Part shown: positions 32,541 to 41,559 of the stretch, one piece after another
Layout of the letters: each line of letters starts with the position of its first letter
Position numbering within the stretch: position 1 is the first letter of the stretch
Assembly: GCA_042091035.1 (NCBI GenBank)
Contig: JBELIG010000007.1
Coordinates: 1 to 42,218, forward strand
DNA length: 42,218 bases
Origin: AM-2324 sp042091035
GTDB lineage: Bacteria > Bacteroidota > Bacteroidia > Chitinophagales > Saprospiraceae
Direction: 5' to 3'
Made by a program: the position numbers and the translations under genes
The notes under the pieces: model-generated
Database searches by the model: none
What the model saw: only the letters and a program-made list of their open reading frames with translations
What the model was told of the DNA's origin: nothing

Positions 32541-34901
32541 ATGAAGCAATTGAAACCATATCTTTTACTAGCAATTACTTTTTTGCTTGCCCATTCATCT
32601 TTTGGGCAGAATGGTCGTCCTTTAGATTTATTGGAGGAGGAAAAGCTTTTTATTGAGTTTGAACCTCAGGGCGGATTCTTTGAAGAAGGTCAGAACATCG
32701 AACTGCTTTCGAGTGATCCTAGTGCAAAAATATTTTACACCCTTGATGGTGGAGATCCGAATGAATCAGGTGCTCTGCGATATAAGGGGCCGATCCTTGT
32801 TTCCAAAACGGCTATAATCAGAGCTGTGGTTGTTAAGGGTGCTGATCGCACCAAGATAAAAGCCAATACCTATTTTATAAATGAGCCAGCAACGAAACTT
32901 GCAGTAGTCTCTCTTGGGATACCTCCTGGTCTATTGTTTGATCCAGATAGAGGCTTGTTTGTAAAAGGAGATAGTTACGATGATTCGCATTGGTCTTTGC
33001 CCGGGGCAAATTTTTGGAATAGGGGAGAGTATTCAATGAATACAGAGGTTTTTATACAGAACAAATGTGTATTCCGTTCCGGCGCTGGATTTAGATTGTT
33101 TGGTGGCATGAGTCGACTTTTTCCACAGAAGTCATTAGCTGTAGTAACTCGTAAGAAATATGGGAAGAAGCGAATCAAATATCCTTTGTTTGGAAAGTCA
33201 GGCTTAGATGATTTTAAGTTTTTGGTACTTCGTAACAGTGGTAGTGATTTCGACAAGGCACATTTCAGAGATCTAATGATGACTTCATTGGTTGAGAAAT
33301 GGGATATGGAGAAGCAAGATGGTCGTCCTGCACATGTCTATATCAATGGTTACTATTGGGGTATATATAATATTCGAGAAAAGGTTAATCGCTATTTTAT
33401 AGCTGATCACAATAAAGGTGTTGATAAAGATAGTATCGATCTATTGGAGCACCGAATGAATAAAAAGAAAGGGCGTATTTCTAATTATAAGAATATGCTC
33501 GAATTTTTGGAGGAGGAGGATCTTTCAAGTGCAGAGAATTTTAATGCATTGACGGAGTTGATGGATGTTGAAAACTTCATGGATTTTCAGATTGCTCAAA
33601 TATACTTCGATAATAGAGATGCCGGTGGTAATATAAAGTTTTGGCGACCACAAACTCCAAGTGGTAAATGGCGTTGGGTACTTTATGACACGGATTTTGG
33701 CTTTGGCTTGCATGATAAGAATGCCTTTAAATTCAATACAGTTAATTTTCATACCGAAGCAGATGGACCGAAGTGGCCTAATCCACCATGGTCTACGTTT
33801 ATACTGCGTAAATTATTAGCAAACAAAAACTTTGAAACAGCTTTCGTTAATCGATTCGCTGATCATTTGAATTACAGTTTTAAGAGCAGCAGGGTACAGT
33901 CTTGCATCAATTTCTATTATAAGATGCTGGAGCCAGAGATTGGTAGGCATCATAAGCGCTGGAATTTGAATCATAATTCCTGGGAAAATCAGGTTAGGAT
34001 CATAAAGGACTTTGCAGACAGCCGCCCGGAGAATATTCGTTGGCATTTGATGGATAAATTTGAAACAGGTAAGATGAGAAATCTTCAACTTGCCAGTTCG
34101 CTTGGTGGAAAACTCCTGTTGAACAATTATATCGAGGTGCCATCAACAGAATATTATAGTGGTATCTACTTTGAAAATTATCCAGTCCAGCTTCGTGCTG
34201 AGGCTGAGAAAGGATTTATCTTTTCACATTGGGAAAAGGCAGACGGAAAGAAGTTTTATCAAGAGGACAAGGAATTTGAATACCTGCTTGAGCAAGATTC
34301 AAGTTATCTAAAAGCGGTGTTCAAAGAAGTTAGTTCTCCTTATGCAGGACTTTTAGTTATCAACGAGATATCAACTAACAACCTGGAGACTGGTGATTGG
34401 ATCGAATTGTTTAATAATTCAGATGCTGCAATCAACCTAGAAGGCTGTTTTCTTTATGATGACAAAAACAGTTTTGCGCTGCCCGATGCAATTATCGGGG
34501 CAAGGGATTACCTGATCATTTGCCAAGACGAAACAAATTTTTTAAAGTCTTTTCCGCTTGCCTATAATACAGTTGGGGATTTCAACTTTGGCTTGAATAA
34601 GCGCAAGGAACAAATATCAGTTTATGGGTCTGAAGGTGCTTTGATTGATGAGTTTAAGTACAGCATTCCGGCTTTTGATACCTTATTTACGCTTTCACTG
34701 CTTGATCCAAGCTTGAATAATCTCCGACAAAGCAATTGGGAGTTGGTTTATGACTCAGGATCACCCAATCAGGCGAATAATTCCGTTGTTCTTTCTAAGA
34801 TTCAGGGTAAGCGAAATTTTTGGATTCGTTTTGGAGCATTTTTTGCTGTCATCATCATCGGAGTTTGCTTACTTATTCTTCGCAGGAATAATTCAATCTA
34901 A
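32541..34901 (+). CDS. CotH-kinase family surface protein with lamin-tail domain
   Basis: A 786-aa exported protein. The signal peptide is residues 1-23 (SSFGQ). Residues 45-115 are a chitobiase/hexosaminidase C-terminal-like beta-sandwich (IFYTLDGGDPNESGALRYKGP). Residues 170-480 are the CotH kinase domain: RLFGGMSRLFPQKSLAV, the catalytic-loop-like GIYNIREKVN and the metal-binding WVLYDTDFGFG. Residues 605-690 are a lamin-tail domain (LLVINEISTNNLETGDWIELFNN), and residues 762-780 a C-terminal transmembrane helix ending RRNNSI. CotH kinases are secreted, atypical protein kinases, best known from Bacillus spores. The tail helix with terminal arginines would fix the protein in a membrane and not through a T9SS C-terminal signal. 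Its stop overlaps the convergent Rieske gene by 4 bp. Confidence 0.88.
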   Translation: MKQLKPYLLLAITFLLAHSSFGQNGRPLDLLEEEKLFIEFEPQGGFFEEGQNIELLSSDPSAKIFYTLDGGDPNESGALRYKGPILVSKTAIIRAVVVKGADRTKIKANTYFINEPATKLAVVSLGIPPGLLFDPDRGLFVKGDSYDDSHWSLPGANFWNRGEYSMNTEVFIQNKCVFRSGAGFRLFGGMSRLFPQKSLAVVTRKKYGKKRIKYPLFGKSGLDDFKFLVLRNSGSDFDKAHFRDLMMTSLVEKWDMEKQDGRPAHVYINGYYWGIYNIREKVNRYFIADHNKGVDKDSIDLLEHRMNKKKGRISNYKNMLEFLEEEDLSSAENFNALTELMDVENFMDFQIAQIYFDNRDAGGNIKFWRPQTPSGKWRWVLYDTDFGFGLHDKNAFKFNTVNFHTEADGPKWPNPPWSTFILRKLLANKNFETAFVNRFADHLNYSFKSSRVQSCINFYYKMLEPEIGRHHKRWNLNHNSWENQVRIIKDFADSRPENIRWHLMDKFETGKMRNLQLASSLGGKLLLNNYIEVPSTEYYSGIYFENYPVQLRAEAEKGFIFSHWEKADGKKFYQEDKEFEYLLEQDSSYLKAVFKEVSSPYAGLLVINEISTNNLETGDWIELFNNSDAAINLEGCFLYDDKNSFALPDAIIGARDYLIICQDETNFLKSFPLAYNTVGDFNFGLNKRKEQISVYGSEGALIDEFKYSIPAFDTLFTLSLLDPSLNNLRQSNWELVYDSGSPNQANNSVVLSKIQGKRNFWIRFGAFFAVIIIGVCLLILRRNNSI

Positions 34902-35986
34902 TCCTGCTCATAAAGCTTATCAAAAAGTAGGGTATGGAAATGATGGACATTTTGTTCCATAGATGGGGAGTAGCGACCTCTATGGTAGGTTTTTCCTTTG
35001 AGTCCTTGTTGCACAGACTCTACCACAACCTCATCTTCAAGTTCAGTTTCATCCAATGCATTGACTTCAGGGTTGAACTTAGCCTCAGGGAACTTATAAG
35101 ATCTGAATTCGATGATCGTCTCTTCTTTACTTATTGGTCGTACAATGTTCAGTGATAATCCCCAAGGGTAGAAGTTGAGCATCATATTTGGGAATACGAA
35201 GTAGTAATAGGCGTATACCTTTTTCCCATAATCTGGACTATTTGGTGGAAGTTCAAAACAAGGTTCTCCCTCTTTTGCTATCCCTACTTGTAGGTTGCAA
35301 TATGCATAGGTTTCGTAGAAATATTTATCAAATTCAATAGCATTGTTTAGAGCTGGATGCACAAAAGGAATGTGAAAACCTTCTAGATAGTTGTCGCAAT
35401 ATAAAGCCCAATGCGCTTTCACGGTGTAATCTTTAGAGCTTGACTCAAGGTATTCGAGTTGATCCAGTGGAAGCCAGGAAAGACGATCAAGAATAGGTTG
35501 GAAAACTGCTTCAAAGGAAATGGTTGGATTCATGCTTGTGAAGAGCAGATTTGCGAATCGTTCTAAGGGGAAGTTCTTTAGATGATCCTTTTCCGTTGGA
35601 AAATCCTCCACATCTTCAAAGCAGGGCATACTTTTGAAAGATCCATCAAGTCGAAAACATCTGCCATGATAGCCACAACTGATCTGTCTGTTTTGGGTTT
35701 TGCTTTCTACAAGCATTTTCCCTCTGTGGGTACAAACATTTGAAAGACACCTTTCTTGTCCTTGTTTGTCGGAGCTAATCAAGAGTGGCTCTTCAATGAA
35801 ATTGGGCATGTAAGAAAATGGAAACTGAGTCATAGGTGCATCTATTTCGGATGCGTCACAGGCGTACTGCCAGCTTGTTTCAAAGATCCTTTCCTTTGAT
35901 TGCTCAAAGTAGGCATCTTCGGTATAGAAAGTTGCTGGAGGTGTGTGGGCTTTGCGAATATCCTTGTCAATTATGATCTTATCCAT
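34898..35986 (-). CDS. Rieske non-heme iron oxygenase, alpha subunit
   Basis: A 362-aa ring-hydroxylating-type oxygenase alpha subunit. The Rieske [2Fe-2S] ligands are C85, H87, C104 and H107 (CTHRG and CGYH). The mononuclear iron site is in CDNYLEGFHIPFVHP (H205, H210). The closest functional types by motif are the choline/carnitine monooxygenase group and related oxygenases acting on small quaternary amines, but the substrate is not readable from the sequence. No reductase or beta subunit is adjacent. It precedes the bamA terminator and stands alone on the minus strand, ending within the stop of the CotH gene. Confidence 0.88.
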   Translation of the reverse strand: MDKIIIDKDIRKAHTPPATFYTEDAYFEQSKERIFETSWQYACDASEIDAPMTQFPFSYMPNFIEEPLLISSDKQGQERCLSNVCTHRGKMLVESKTQNRQISCGYHGRCFRLDGSFKSMPCFEDVEDFPTEKDHLKNFPLERFANLLFTSMNPTISFEAVFQPILDRLSWLPLDQLEYLESSSKDYTVKAHWALYCDNYLEGFHIPFVHPALNNAIEFDKYFYETYAYCNLQVGIAKEGEPCFELPPNSPDYGKKVYAYYYFVFPNMMLNFYPWGLSLNIVRPISKEETIIEFRSYKFPEAKFNPEVNALDETELEDEVVVESVQQGLKGKTYHRGRYSPSMEQNVHHFHTLLFDKLYEQD

Positions 35987-36016
35987 TGCTTCTTATTTCA
36001 ATTTTAAAAATAGGCA

Positions 36017-36053
36017 AAAAAAAAGCGATAAACTCAAGGCTTATCGCTTTTTT
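36017..36053 (-). terminator. terminator after bamA
   Basis: An 11-bp stem (36021-36031 with 36041-36051) and a 9-nt loop. A long T run on the minus strand follows the hairpin, positioned 22 nt past the bamA stop. A runs on the other side make it partly bidirectional. Confidence 0.85.
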
Positions 36054-36072
36054 AGGAATTGAACAATGAAGA

Positions 36073-38610
36073 TTATTCAGGTTCGAATCCTAGAATGATG
36101 TTGAAGTTACCGTACCTAGAGAAGAAGTTATCTCCACTTACTTGTTGCTTATCAAAACCAACACCATAATCAAAACCAAGCATTCCGAACATTGGAAGGA
36201 ATACACGAAGTCCCATACCAGCTGAACGCTTTAAATCAAAAGGATTGTACGATTCAAAGTCCTGCCATGCATTACCTGCTTGTGCGAAGGCCATCAGATA
36301 GATTGTTGAACTTGGATTCAATGAAACTGGATACCTCAACTCCATAGTATACTTGCTGTATATTGGAGTAGCAGAAGTATTTCCTCCGATCTGGTTAGCT
36401 TCTATATCGTTAACCTCATATCCTCTCATACTTACAATATCTGTACCATTGAAAGCACCAAGTTGTTGGTTGTTCAATCCATCACCACCCAGTTGGAATC
36501 GTTCGAATGGAGAGATACCATTGTCTTTATTATAGGCACCAATCATCCCAAGCTTTGCTTCTGTCTTAAGTGTAAGTTTACCAACAAGTGTAGTATACCA
36601 TTCAGCTTTGAACTTCCACTTGTGATACTCTACCCAACGGTATTGCTCTGAAACAGGCAGATCGTTGATATCTGTTTTTCTAAACAAAGAGTATGGCAAT
36701 GTAAGCTGACCACTCAAGGTAAAGCTTGAACCTTCCATTGGGAATAATGGATTATTTATTGTACTACGTGCGATCGTTTGCGTGATGGAGAAGTTGTTGA
36801 AATTACCATCAGTAATTGGATTACCATTTCTGTCTGAAAAGGCAGATACACTCCAGTCATCCAGTTTGATCGTCTGTATATTAATTGCTGTTGAGCTGAT
36901 GAAGTTATCATCCGGGAATTTAAGACGTGTTCCTAAGCTCAGGGTTAGACCCGTAATTGAGAAGGTACTTGTCGGTGTAAAGTCTGTAAATCCAACGCCA
37001 CGTGAAAATCTAGAGTGGAAGGCAGCAACTGTAAGTGCATTTGGTTTCTTACCACCTAGCCAAGGCTCCGTAAAGGATGCATTGTAGGACTGGAACAATC
37101 GACCATTTGTTTGTGCACGAATTGAAAGACGCTGTCCATCTCCTTGTGGTAATGGAGACCAGGTTTCCTTCTTGAAGATGTTTCTAACGGAGAAGTTGTT
37201 GAATGCTACACCAAGTGTACCAATAACTCCTCTACCGAATCCACCCCAACCAGCAGAAAGCTCTAATTGATCAGATGGTTTTTCTTCTAACGTATACTCA
37301 ATATCCACAGTACCTCTTTGAGGATTTACCTTTGGGTTAATACCCATGTTCTCCGGATTGAAATATCCTAAGTTTACAATTTCTCTTTGCGAACGAATAA
37401 TATTTGAACGGCTGAATTTATCACCTGGTAGTGTTCTAAGTTCTCTTCGCACTACATGCTCGTGTGTTCTATCATTTCCTTTGATGATCACTTTGTCAAT
37501 CGTTGCCTGAGGACCTTCAAATATTCTAAGCTCTAGATCCAAGGAATCTCCAACGATAGCTACTTCAACAGGATCTACCTGGAAGAATAAGTATCCATTG
37601 TCCATGTATAAAGAACTAACATCACGACCATCCTCACTGAATGAAAGTCTAGCCTGAAGAAGTTCTTCGTTATAGATATCTCCTTTTTGAATCTTAAGTC
37701 TTTGGAAAAGGGCTTCATCTGGATAGATAGAGTTTCCTTTGAAAGTGATGTTTCGGAAGTAGTATTTATTTCCTTCATGCAAATTAAGGTGCAGCATAAG
37801 CTGACCGTCTTCATTTCGCCACATAGAATCTGAAATGATTCTTGCATCACGGAAGCCCAATGTGTTATAATAGTTGATCAGGAATTTCTGATCTTCTAGA
37901 TATAAATCTTCATCAAATTTTGAGGTTGAGAAGATCTGTTTTTTTCTTTTCGTTTCTTCAAACTGCTTCCTAAGCTTTTTGGAAGGGATGTTTGTATTTC
38001 CGGAAAAGGTAATATCCTGTATTTTTACACGATCTCCCTTTTCAATATCGAAACTCAATCGAACTGCATTTCTTCGGGTGGTGTCAATAATTTCCTGCAC
38101 ACCTACAATTATATCCAAATATCCTTTTTCGCGGTAATAACTTTTGATAGCATTACTTGCGTTTGCTTTCATATCTTCCGTTACGATACCGCCTTTTACA
38201 AGGTATTTAGCAACCTCTTCATTTAATTCTTCTGCAGCTGTCTTTTTAACTCCCTTGATGTTATGCACTAGATATCGGGGTCTCTCATTGACAACGATCT
38301 CTAGGAATACAAGGTCACCTGCAATCTTTTCAATACGCAATTGAACTGAATCAAAAAGTCTTAGCTTGTAAAGTGATTTGATAGCTTTTCTTGTCTCAAT
38401 TCCTGGAATTGCAACACGATCACCAACCTTTAGACCACTAATGGATACAATGGCTTTTTCATCGCTGAACATAGAGCCTATTACTTTGACACCACCTATC
38501 TCGTAATCGGTTGGATCTGTGTAATCGACAACTTGCGCCTGGAGCTGAAGTGAGCAGGATAATAAGAATGAAATTATTCCAAAAACACTTAATCTAATCA
38601 AATAAGTCAT
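36073..38610 (-). CDS. bamA: outer membrane protein assembly factor BamA
   Basis: An 845-aa Omp85 protein, the core of the machinery inserting beta-barrels in the outer membrane. A signal peptide (residues 1-25, LQLQAQ) is followed by five POTRA domains (residues 35-440; for example VKVIGSMFSDEKAIVSISGLKVGD, ITFKGNSIYPDEALFQRLKIQKGD and VIIKGNDRTHEHVVRRELRTLPGD). The barrel occupies residues 460-845, including the lid-loop motif VSMRGYE and the terminal strand NFNIILGFEPE. Full length for Bacteroidota. uppS lies upstream across a 158-bp gap, and the terminator follows. Confidence 0.95.
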   Translation of the reverse strand: MTYLIRLSVFGIISFLLSCSLQLQAQVVDYTDPTDYEIGGVKVIGSMFSDEKAIVSISGLKVGDRVAIPGIETRKAIKSLYKLRLFDSVQLRIEKIAGDLVFLEIVVNERPRYLVHNIKGVKKTAAEELNEEVAKYLVKGGIVTEDMKANASNAIKSYYREKGYLDIIVGVQEIIDTTRRNAVRLSFDIEKGDRVKIQDITFSGNTNIPSKKLRKQFEETKRKKQIFSTSKFDEDLYLEDQKFLINYYNTLGFRDARIISDSMWRNEDGQLMLHLNLHEGNKYYFRNITFKGNSIYPDEALFQRLKIQKGDIYNEELLQARLSFSEDGRDVSSLYMDNGYLFFQVDPVEVAIVGDSLDLELRIFEGPQATIDKVIIKGNDRTHEHVVRRELRTLPGDKFSRSNIIRSQREIVNLGYFNPENMGINPKVNPQRGTVDIEYTLEEKPSDQLELSAGWGGFGRGVIGTLGVAFNNFSVRNIFKKETWSPLPQGDGQRLSIRAQTNGRLFQSYNASFTEPWLGGKKPNALTVAAFHSRFSRGVGFTDFTPTSTFSITGLTLSLGTRLKFPDDNFISSTAINIQTIKLDDWSVSAFSDRNGNPITDGNFNNFSITQTIARSTINNPLFPMEGSSFTLSGQLTLPYSLFRKTDINDLPVSEQYRWVEYHKWKFKAEWYTTLVGKLTLKTEAKLGMIGAYNKDNGISPFERFQLGGDGLNNQQLGAFNGTDIVSMRGYEVNDIEANQIGGNTSATPIYSKYTMELRYPVSLNPSSTIYLMAFAQAGNAWQDFESYNPFDLKRSAGMGLRVFLPMFGMLGFDYGVGFDKQQVSGDNFFSRYGNFNIILGFEPE

Positions 38611-38768
38611 AATAAATTATAAGGTTGGCAAATGCCTGTTTTTTTAAACACTGACGAATATCGCAATTTCTTTGCTTGTTCCCCTAATGAAATCCAATTT
38701 AATCACTTTGAAGTTCATATAGATATAGAGGGTTTTAAGTAAGCATTGGTTGTACTTCGTTCAAAATA

Positions 38769-39506
38769 TTAGATCTGTTCGCTTGTTTTTCCAAATCTGC
38801 GCTCTCTTGATTGAAAATCAAGGATTGCTTCAAACAAATTTTCTTTCCTGAAATCCGGCCAAAGCACAGGGGTGAAGAAGAGCTCAGCATAAGCTATTTC
38901 CCACAATAGAAAATTGCTAATTCGACTTTCTCCACTGGTTCGTATCAATAATTCCGGATCAGGAATATTTTTTGTAGATAAGGCAGATTCAAAATCTGAC
39001 TCTGTAAGTTTCTTTGCTGTAAGTTCTTTACGCTCGACCTTATCTGCAATGGTTTTTACGGCTTGCATGATGTCCCATTTTGCACTGTAATTGAGTGCGA
39101 GAATCAAGCAGAGTCCATCATTATCCTGTGTGTCCTCAATGGCCTTAGCAAGCGCTCTTCTGCTCTTTGCTGGCAGTGCATCACTATTGCCAATGGTCTC
39201 CAATCGTATATTGTTCTTGTTTAGAACGGAAACTTCAGTCTTGATTGTTTCTACCAACAAAGCCATTAACGCTGTTACTTCAAGTTTTGGTCTATTCCAG
39301 TTTTCAGTAGAAAAGGCATAAAGTGTCAAGTATTTGATACCCAATTCAGCACAACCCTCAGTAACTTCTCGTACTGATTTAACCCCACTCTTATGTCCGA
39401 AGACCCGCGGTTTACCTTGTCTTTTTGCCCATCTTCCATTGCCATCCATGATGATTGCAATATGATTTGGAATTTTTTCTTTGTCTATTTGATCGATCAA
39501 CACCAT
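38769..39506 (-). CDS. uppS: undecaprenyl diphosphate synthase (isoprenyl transferase)
   Basis: A 245-aa cis-prenyltransferase producing the C55 lipid carrier for cell wall and polysaccharide synthesis. The signature IIMDGNGRWAKRQG holds the catalytic Asp (D21), YAFSTENWNRP is the second conserved region, and RTSGESRISNFLLWEIAYAE is the C-terminal pyrophosphate-binding motif. Its isoprenoid substrates would come from the mevalonate route encoded at the left end. A -7 box lies upstream. bamA follows in the same direction, an arrangement common in this phylum. Confidence 0.95.
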   Translation of the reverse strand: MVLIDQIDKEKIPNHIAIIMDGNGRWAKRQGKPRVFGHKSGVKSVREVTEGCAELGIKYLTLYAFSTENWNRPKLEVTALMALLVETIKTEVSVLNKNNIRLETIGNSDALPAKSRRALAKAIEDTQDNDGLCLILALNYSAKWDIMQAVKTIADKVERKELTAKKLTESDFESALSTKNIPDPELLIRTSGESRISNFLLWEIAYAELFFTPVLWPDFRKENLFEAILDFQSRERRFGKTSEQI

Positions 39507-39578
39507 CCAATTGTGAAATTACACATCAGTTTTAGCTGTTTTTTTGAATAAAAAAGCTGAAAACTTCGTTAAAGTATA

Positions 39579-39586
39579 CAAAATTA
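39579..39586 (-). promoter_or_regulatory. -7 promoter box for uppS
   Basis: TAATTTTG on the minus strand is an exact TAnnTTTG match about 72 nt upstream of the uppS ATG, in the divergent gap with the lipoprotein gene. Confidence 0.4.
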
Positions 39587-39665
39587 GGAAATTCCTTGTA
39601 ATTGCTAAACTTGAACTTCCTTTGTTATCTTTTTGACTGCAATTAAATTAAACCGACTGAATTCT

Positions 39666-40073
39666 ATGCGATATTTCAATCAAATTTTACTCTTTGGATC
39701 TATTTTGCTGACATTCAATGCTTGTTCTGTTATAGAATGTGGCAATTCTTCTGAGGATCTTGTTGATAATTTTACTAATTTCGTAGACAATGTTGGAGAC
39801 CTTAGATTAGACTATGAGTCTAAGCAGTGGGCAATTCACGATAAGCGCTTCGAACATTTTTTGGAAGATTGTTATGAACACCATGAAGTAGATATGACGG
39901 GTAGAGAACGCCGCAGGTTTTGGGGCAAGGTCCTAAAGTATGTTAAACTTCGCTACGGAACGAGTGTTATTCGTCAGTTGTTCACAAAGGAGGATTCAAT
40001 GTCGATTGAGAACTTCTTCAAAGATGGTGCGCTAGATGATCTGAAGAAAAAGTTGAAAACAACCCCCAATTAA
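39666..40073 (+). CDS. small hypothetical lipoprotein
   Basis: A 135-aa protein beginning MRYFNQILLFGSILLTFNAC, a signal peptide with a plausible lipobox cysteine at residue 20. The mature part is charged and helical with no domain I recognise. I use ATG 39666, which starts the signal peptide directly; the frame is open to a TTG at 39633 but the extra residues would precede the signal. It is divergent from uppS and lies 26 nt ahead of the WecA-like gene. Confidence 0.7.
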   Translation: MRYFNQILLFGSILLTFNACSVIECGNSSEDLVDNFTNFVDNVGDLRLDYESKQWAIHDKRFEHFLEDCYEHHEVDMTGRERRRFWGKVLKYVKLRYGTSVIRQLFTKEDSMSIENFFKDGALDDLKKKLKTTPN

Positions 40074-40099
40074 GAGAGAAAACAAAGAAAACCGATTTT

Positions 40100-41191
40100 A
40101 TGCAAGACGTCATTTTGGCATTCATCACCGCATTTTCATTAACCTACTTTGCAATTCCGTCAATTATTCGAATTGCAAAAGAGAAAAACTTGGTCGATAT
40201 GCCCGGAGGTAGGCATTCGCACAAAGAGATAACGCCTTCTCTCGGAGGGGTTGGTATCTTTGCAGGTTTTGTATTTTCTATGGTCTTGTGGTTAGATTAT
40301 CAAAATGTAGACGGAATACAATATCTGATCTGTTCCTTGTTGATCTTGTTTTTGATCGGTCTCCGGGATGATATAATTCCTATGAATGCGAAAGTCAAGC
40401 TTTTTGCACAACTCCTTGCGGCTTGCATCCTTGTCTTTAAATCCGGATACTACCTCGATAGTTTTTATGGACTCTTTGGAGTCGAGGAATTATCTAAGCC
40501 TTTCGCCTTTAGTTTTACTATATTGCTTTATATCTTTTTGATCAATGCCTTCAATTTAATTGATGGAATAAATGGGCTTTCCGGGAGTATTTCATTGATT
40601 ATTAGTGTAGTAGCAGGTATTTGGTTCTTCTTAGTGGGTCAGGTTTCCCTATCCTTGATTTGTTTTGCATTGGCGGGATCTATTTTGGGCTTCTTACGCT
40701 ACAATATACTGGCTGCAACGATATTTATGGGGGACACAGGGTCCACTATACTTGGGCTTATGTGTGGATTTATTTCTATAGAGATGATGGCAGTAAATGA
40801 TATACTGCCCTTAGATGAGATATATAGAATTGATTCAATTCCTGCAGTGATTGTTGGTATATACATATTTCCAATCTTCGATACTATTCGAGTGTTTTTC
40901 ATTCGGGTTTTGCGAGGAAACTCACCATTCAAGCCAGACCGCAGGCACATTCATCATATGTTAATAGATGTAGGTTTATCTCATTTTCAGGCTACCTCCT
41001 TATTGGTTGGGGTTAACCTCATTTTTATGTTCATCGTGTTTAGACTTCAGACGATTGGAGCATTCTATTTGATGCTGCTGATCTTTTCCTTGGCAGCAGG
41101 TCTTGCAATGATCCTGCATCGGGTTAATTTTAAGATGGGTGAAAATTCTAAGATAGACGATACAGAAGAGGAAGAGGCAATTGTCAATTAA
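40100..41191 (+). CDS. undecaprenyl-phosphate sugar-1-phosphate transferase (WecA/TagO/MraY-like)
   Basis: A 363-aa integral membrane protein with about ten or eleven helices. Diagnostic cytoplasmic motifs are DMPGGRHSHKEITPSLGGVG (substrate loop), GLRDDIIPMN (catalytic Asp pair), NLIDGINGLSG, FMGDTGST, and DRRHIHHML (the His-rich loop of WecA-type enzymes). It transfers a sugar phosphate, most often GlcNAc-1-phosphate, to undecaprenyl phosphate to start O-antigen or capsule synthesis. The His motif separates it from MraY. No other polysaccharide cluster adjoins it. uppS, which makes the lipid carrier, is close by on the other strand. Confidence 0.92.
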   Translation: MQDVILAFITAFSLTYFAIPSIIRIAKEKNLVDMPGGRHSHKEITPSLGGVGIFAGFVFSMVLWLDYQNVDGIQYLICSLLILFLIGLRDDIIPMNAKVKLFAQLLAACILVFKSGYYLDSFYGLFGVEELSKPFAFSFTILLYIFLINAFNLIDGINGLSGSISLIISVVAGIWFFLVGQVSLSLICFALAGSILGFLRYNILAATIFMGDTGSTILGLMCGFISIEMMAVNDILPLDEIYRIDSIPAVIVGIYIFPIFDTIRVFFIRVLRGNSPFKPDRRHIHHMLIDVGLSHFQATSLLVGVNLIFMFIVFRLQTIGAFYLMLLIFSLAAGLAMILHRVNFKMGENSKIDDTEEEEAIVN

Positions 41192-41202
41192 TACTATTTG
41201 GT

Positions 41203-41559
41203 ATGCAGTTAATCTGGATTTTTCTTGGAGGTGGTTTGGGTAGTGTTTGTCGCTATCTGATTACTAAGTTAGTTGGTGTAGATCAGGTCTTTCCATTTGC
41301 AACCCTAAGTGCCAATTTTTTGGCAAGTTTCATGCTTGGACTTTTGTTTGGAATGTCTGGGAACGATATACTTTCTGAACGACAGAAGTTGTTTTTTATG
41401 ACAGGGTTTTGTGGTGGCTTTTCCACATTTTCCACATTTTCCTTGGAGAATTTCAATTTGCTAGATGCAGGTAACTTCCTAAGTTTTGGTCTTAATGTGT
41501 TACTTTCTGTGGTCATCTGTCTTTGTGGCATATGGCTTGGATATAGAATCAGCGCATAA
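41203..41559 (+). CDS. crcB: fluoride channel CrcB/FluC
   Basis: A 118-aa membrane protein with four helices, the standard length of a FluC subunit (active as an antiparallel dimer exporting fluoride). Visible are GGGLGSVCRYLIT at the N-terminus, SANFLASFMLGLL holding the conserved Asn, and GFCGGFSTFSTFSLE, the phenylalanine-lined pore segment. It follows the WecA-like gene by 11 nt, so it is probably expressed with it. No fluoride riboswitch fits in that gap. Confidence 0.93.
   Translation: MQLIWIFLGGGLGSVCRYLITKLVGVDQVFPFATLSANFLASFMLGLLFGMSGNDILSERQKLFFMTGFCGGFSTFSTFSLENFNLLDAGNFLSFGLNVLLSVVICLCGIWLGYRISA

Noticed and set aside
36782..37087. 101-codon open frame opposite bamA.
   Set aside because: It is antisense to the conserved barrel region and has no motif.
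39633..39665. Upstream TTG start for the small lipoprotein.
   Set aside because: It would precede the lipoprotein signal peptide; ATG 39666 starts it directly.
41192..41202. Fluoride riboswitch ahead of crcB.
   Set aside because: Only 11 nt separate crcB from the preceding gene, too little for the aptamer.
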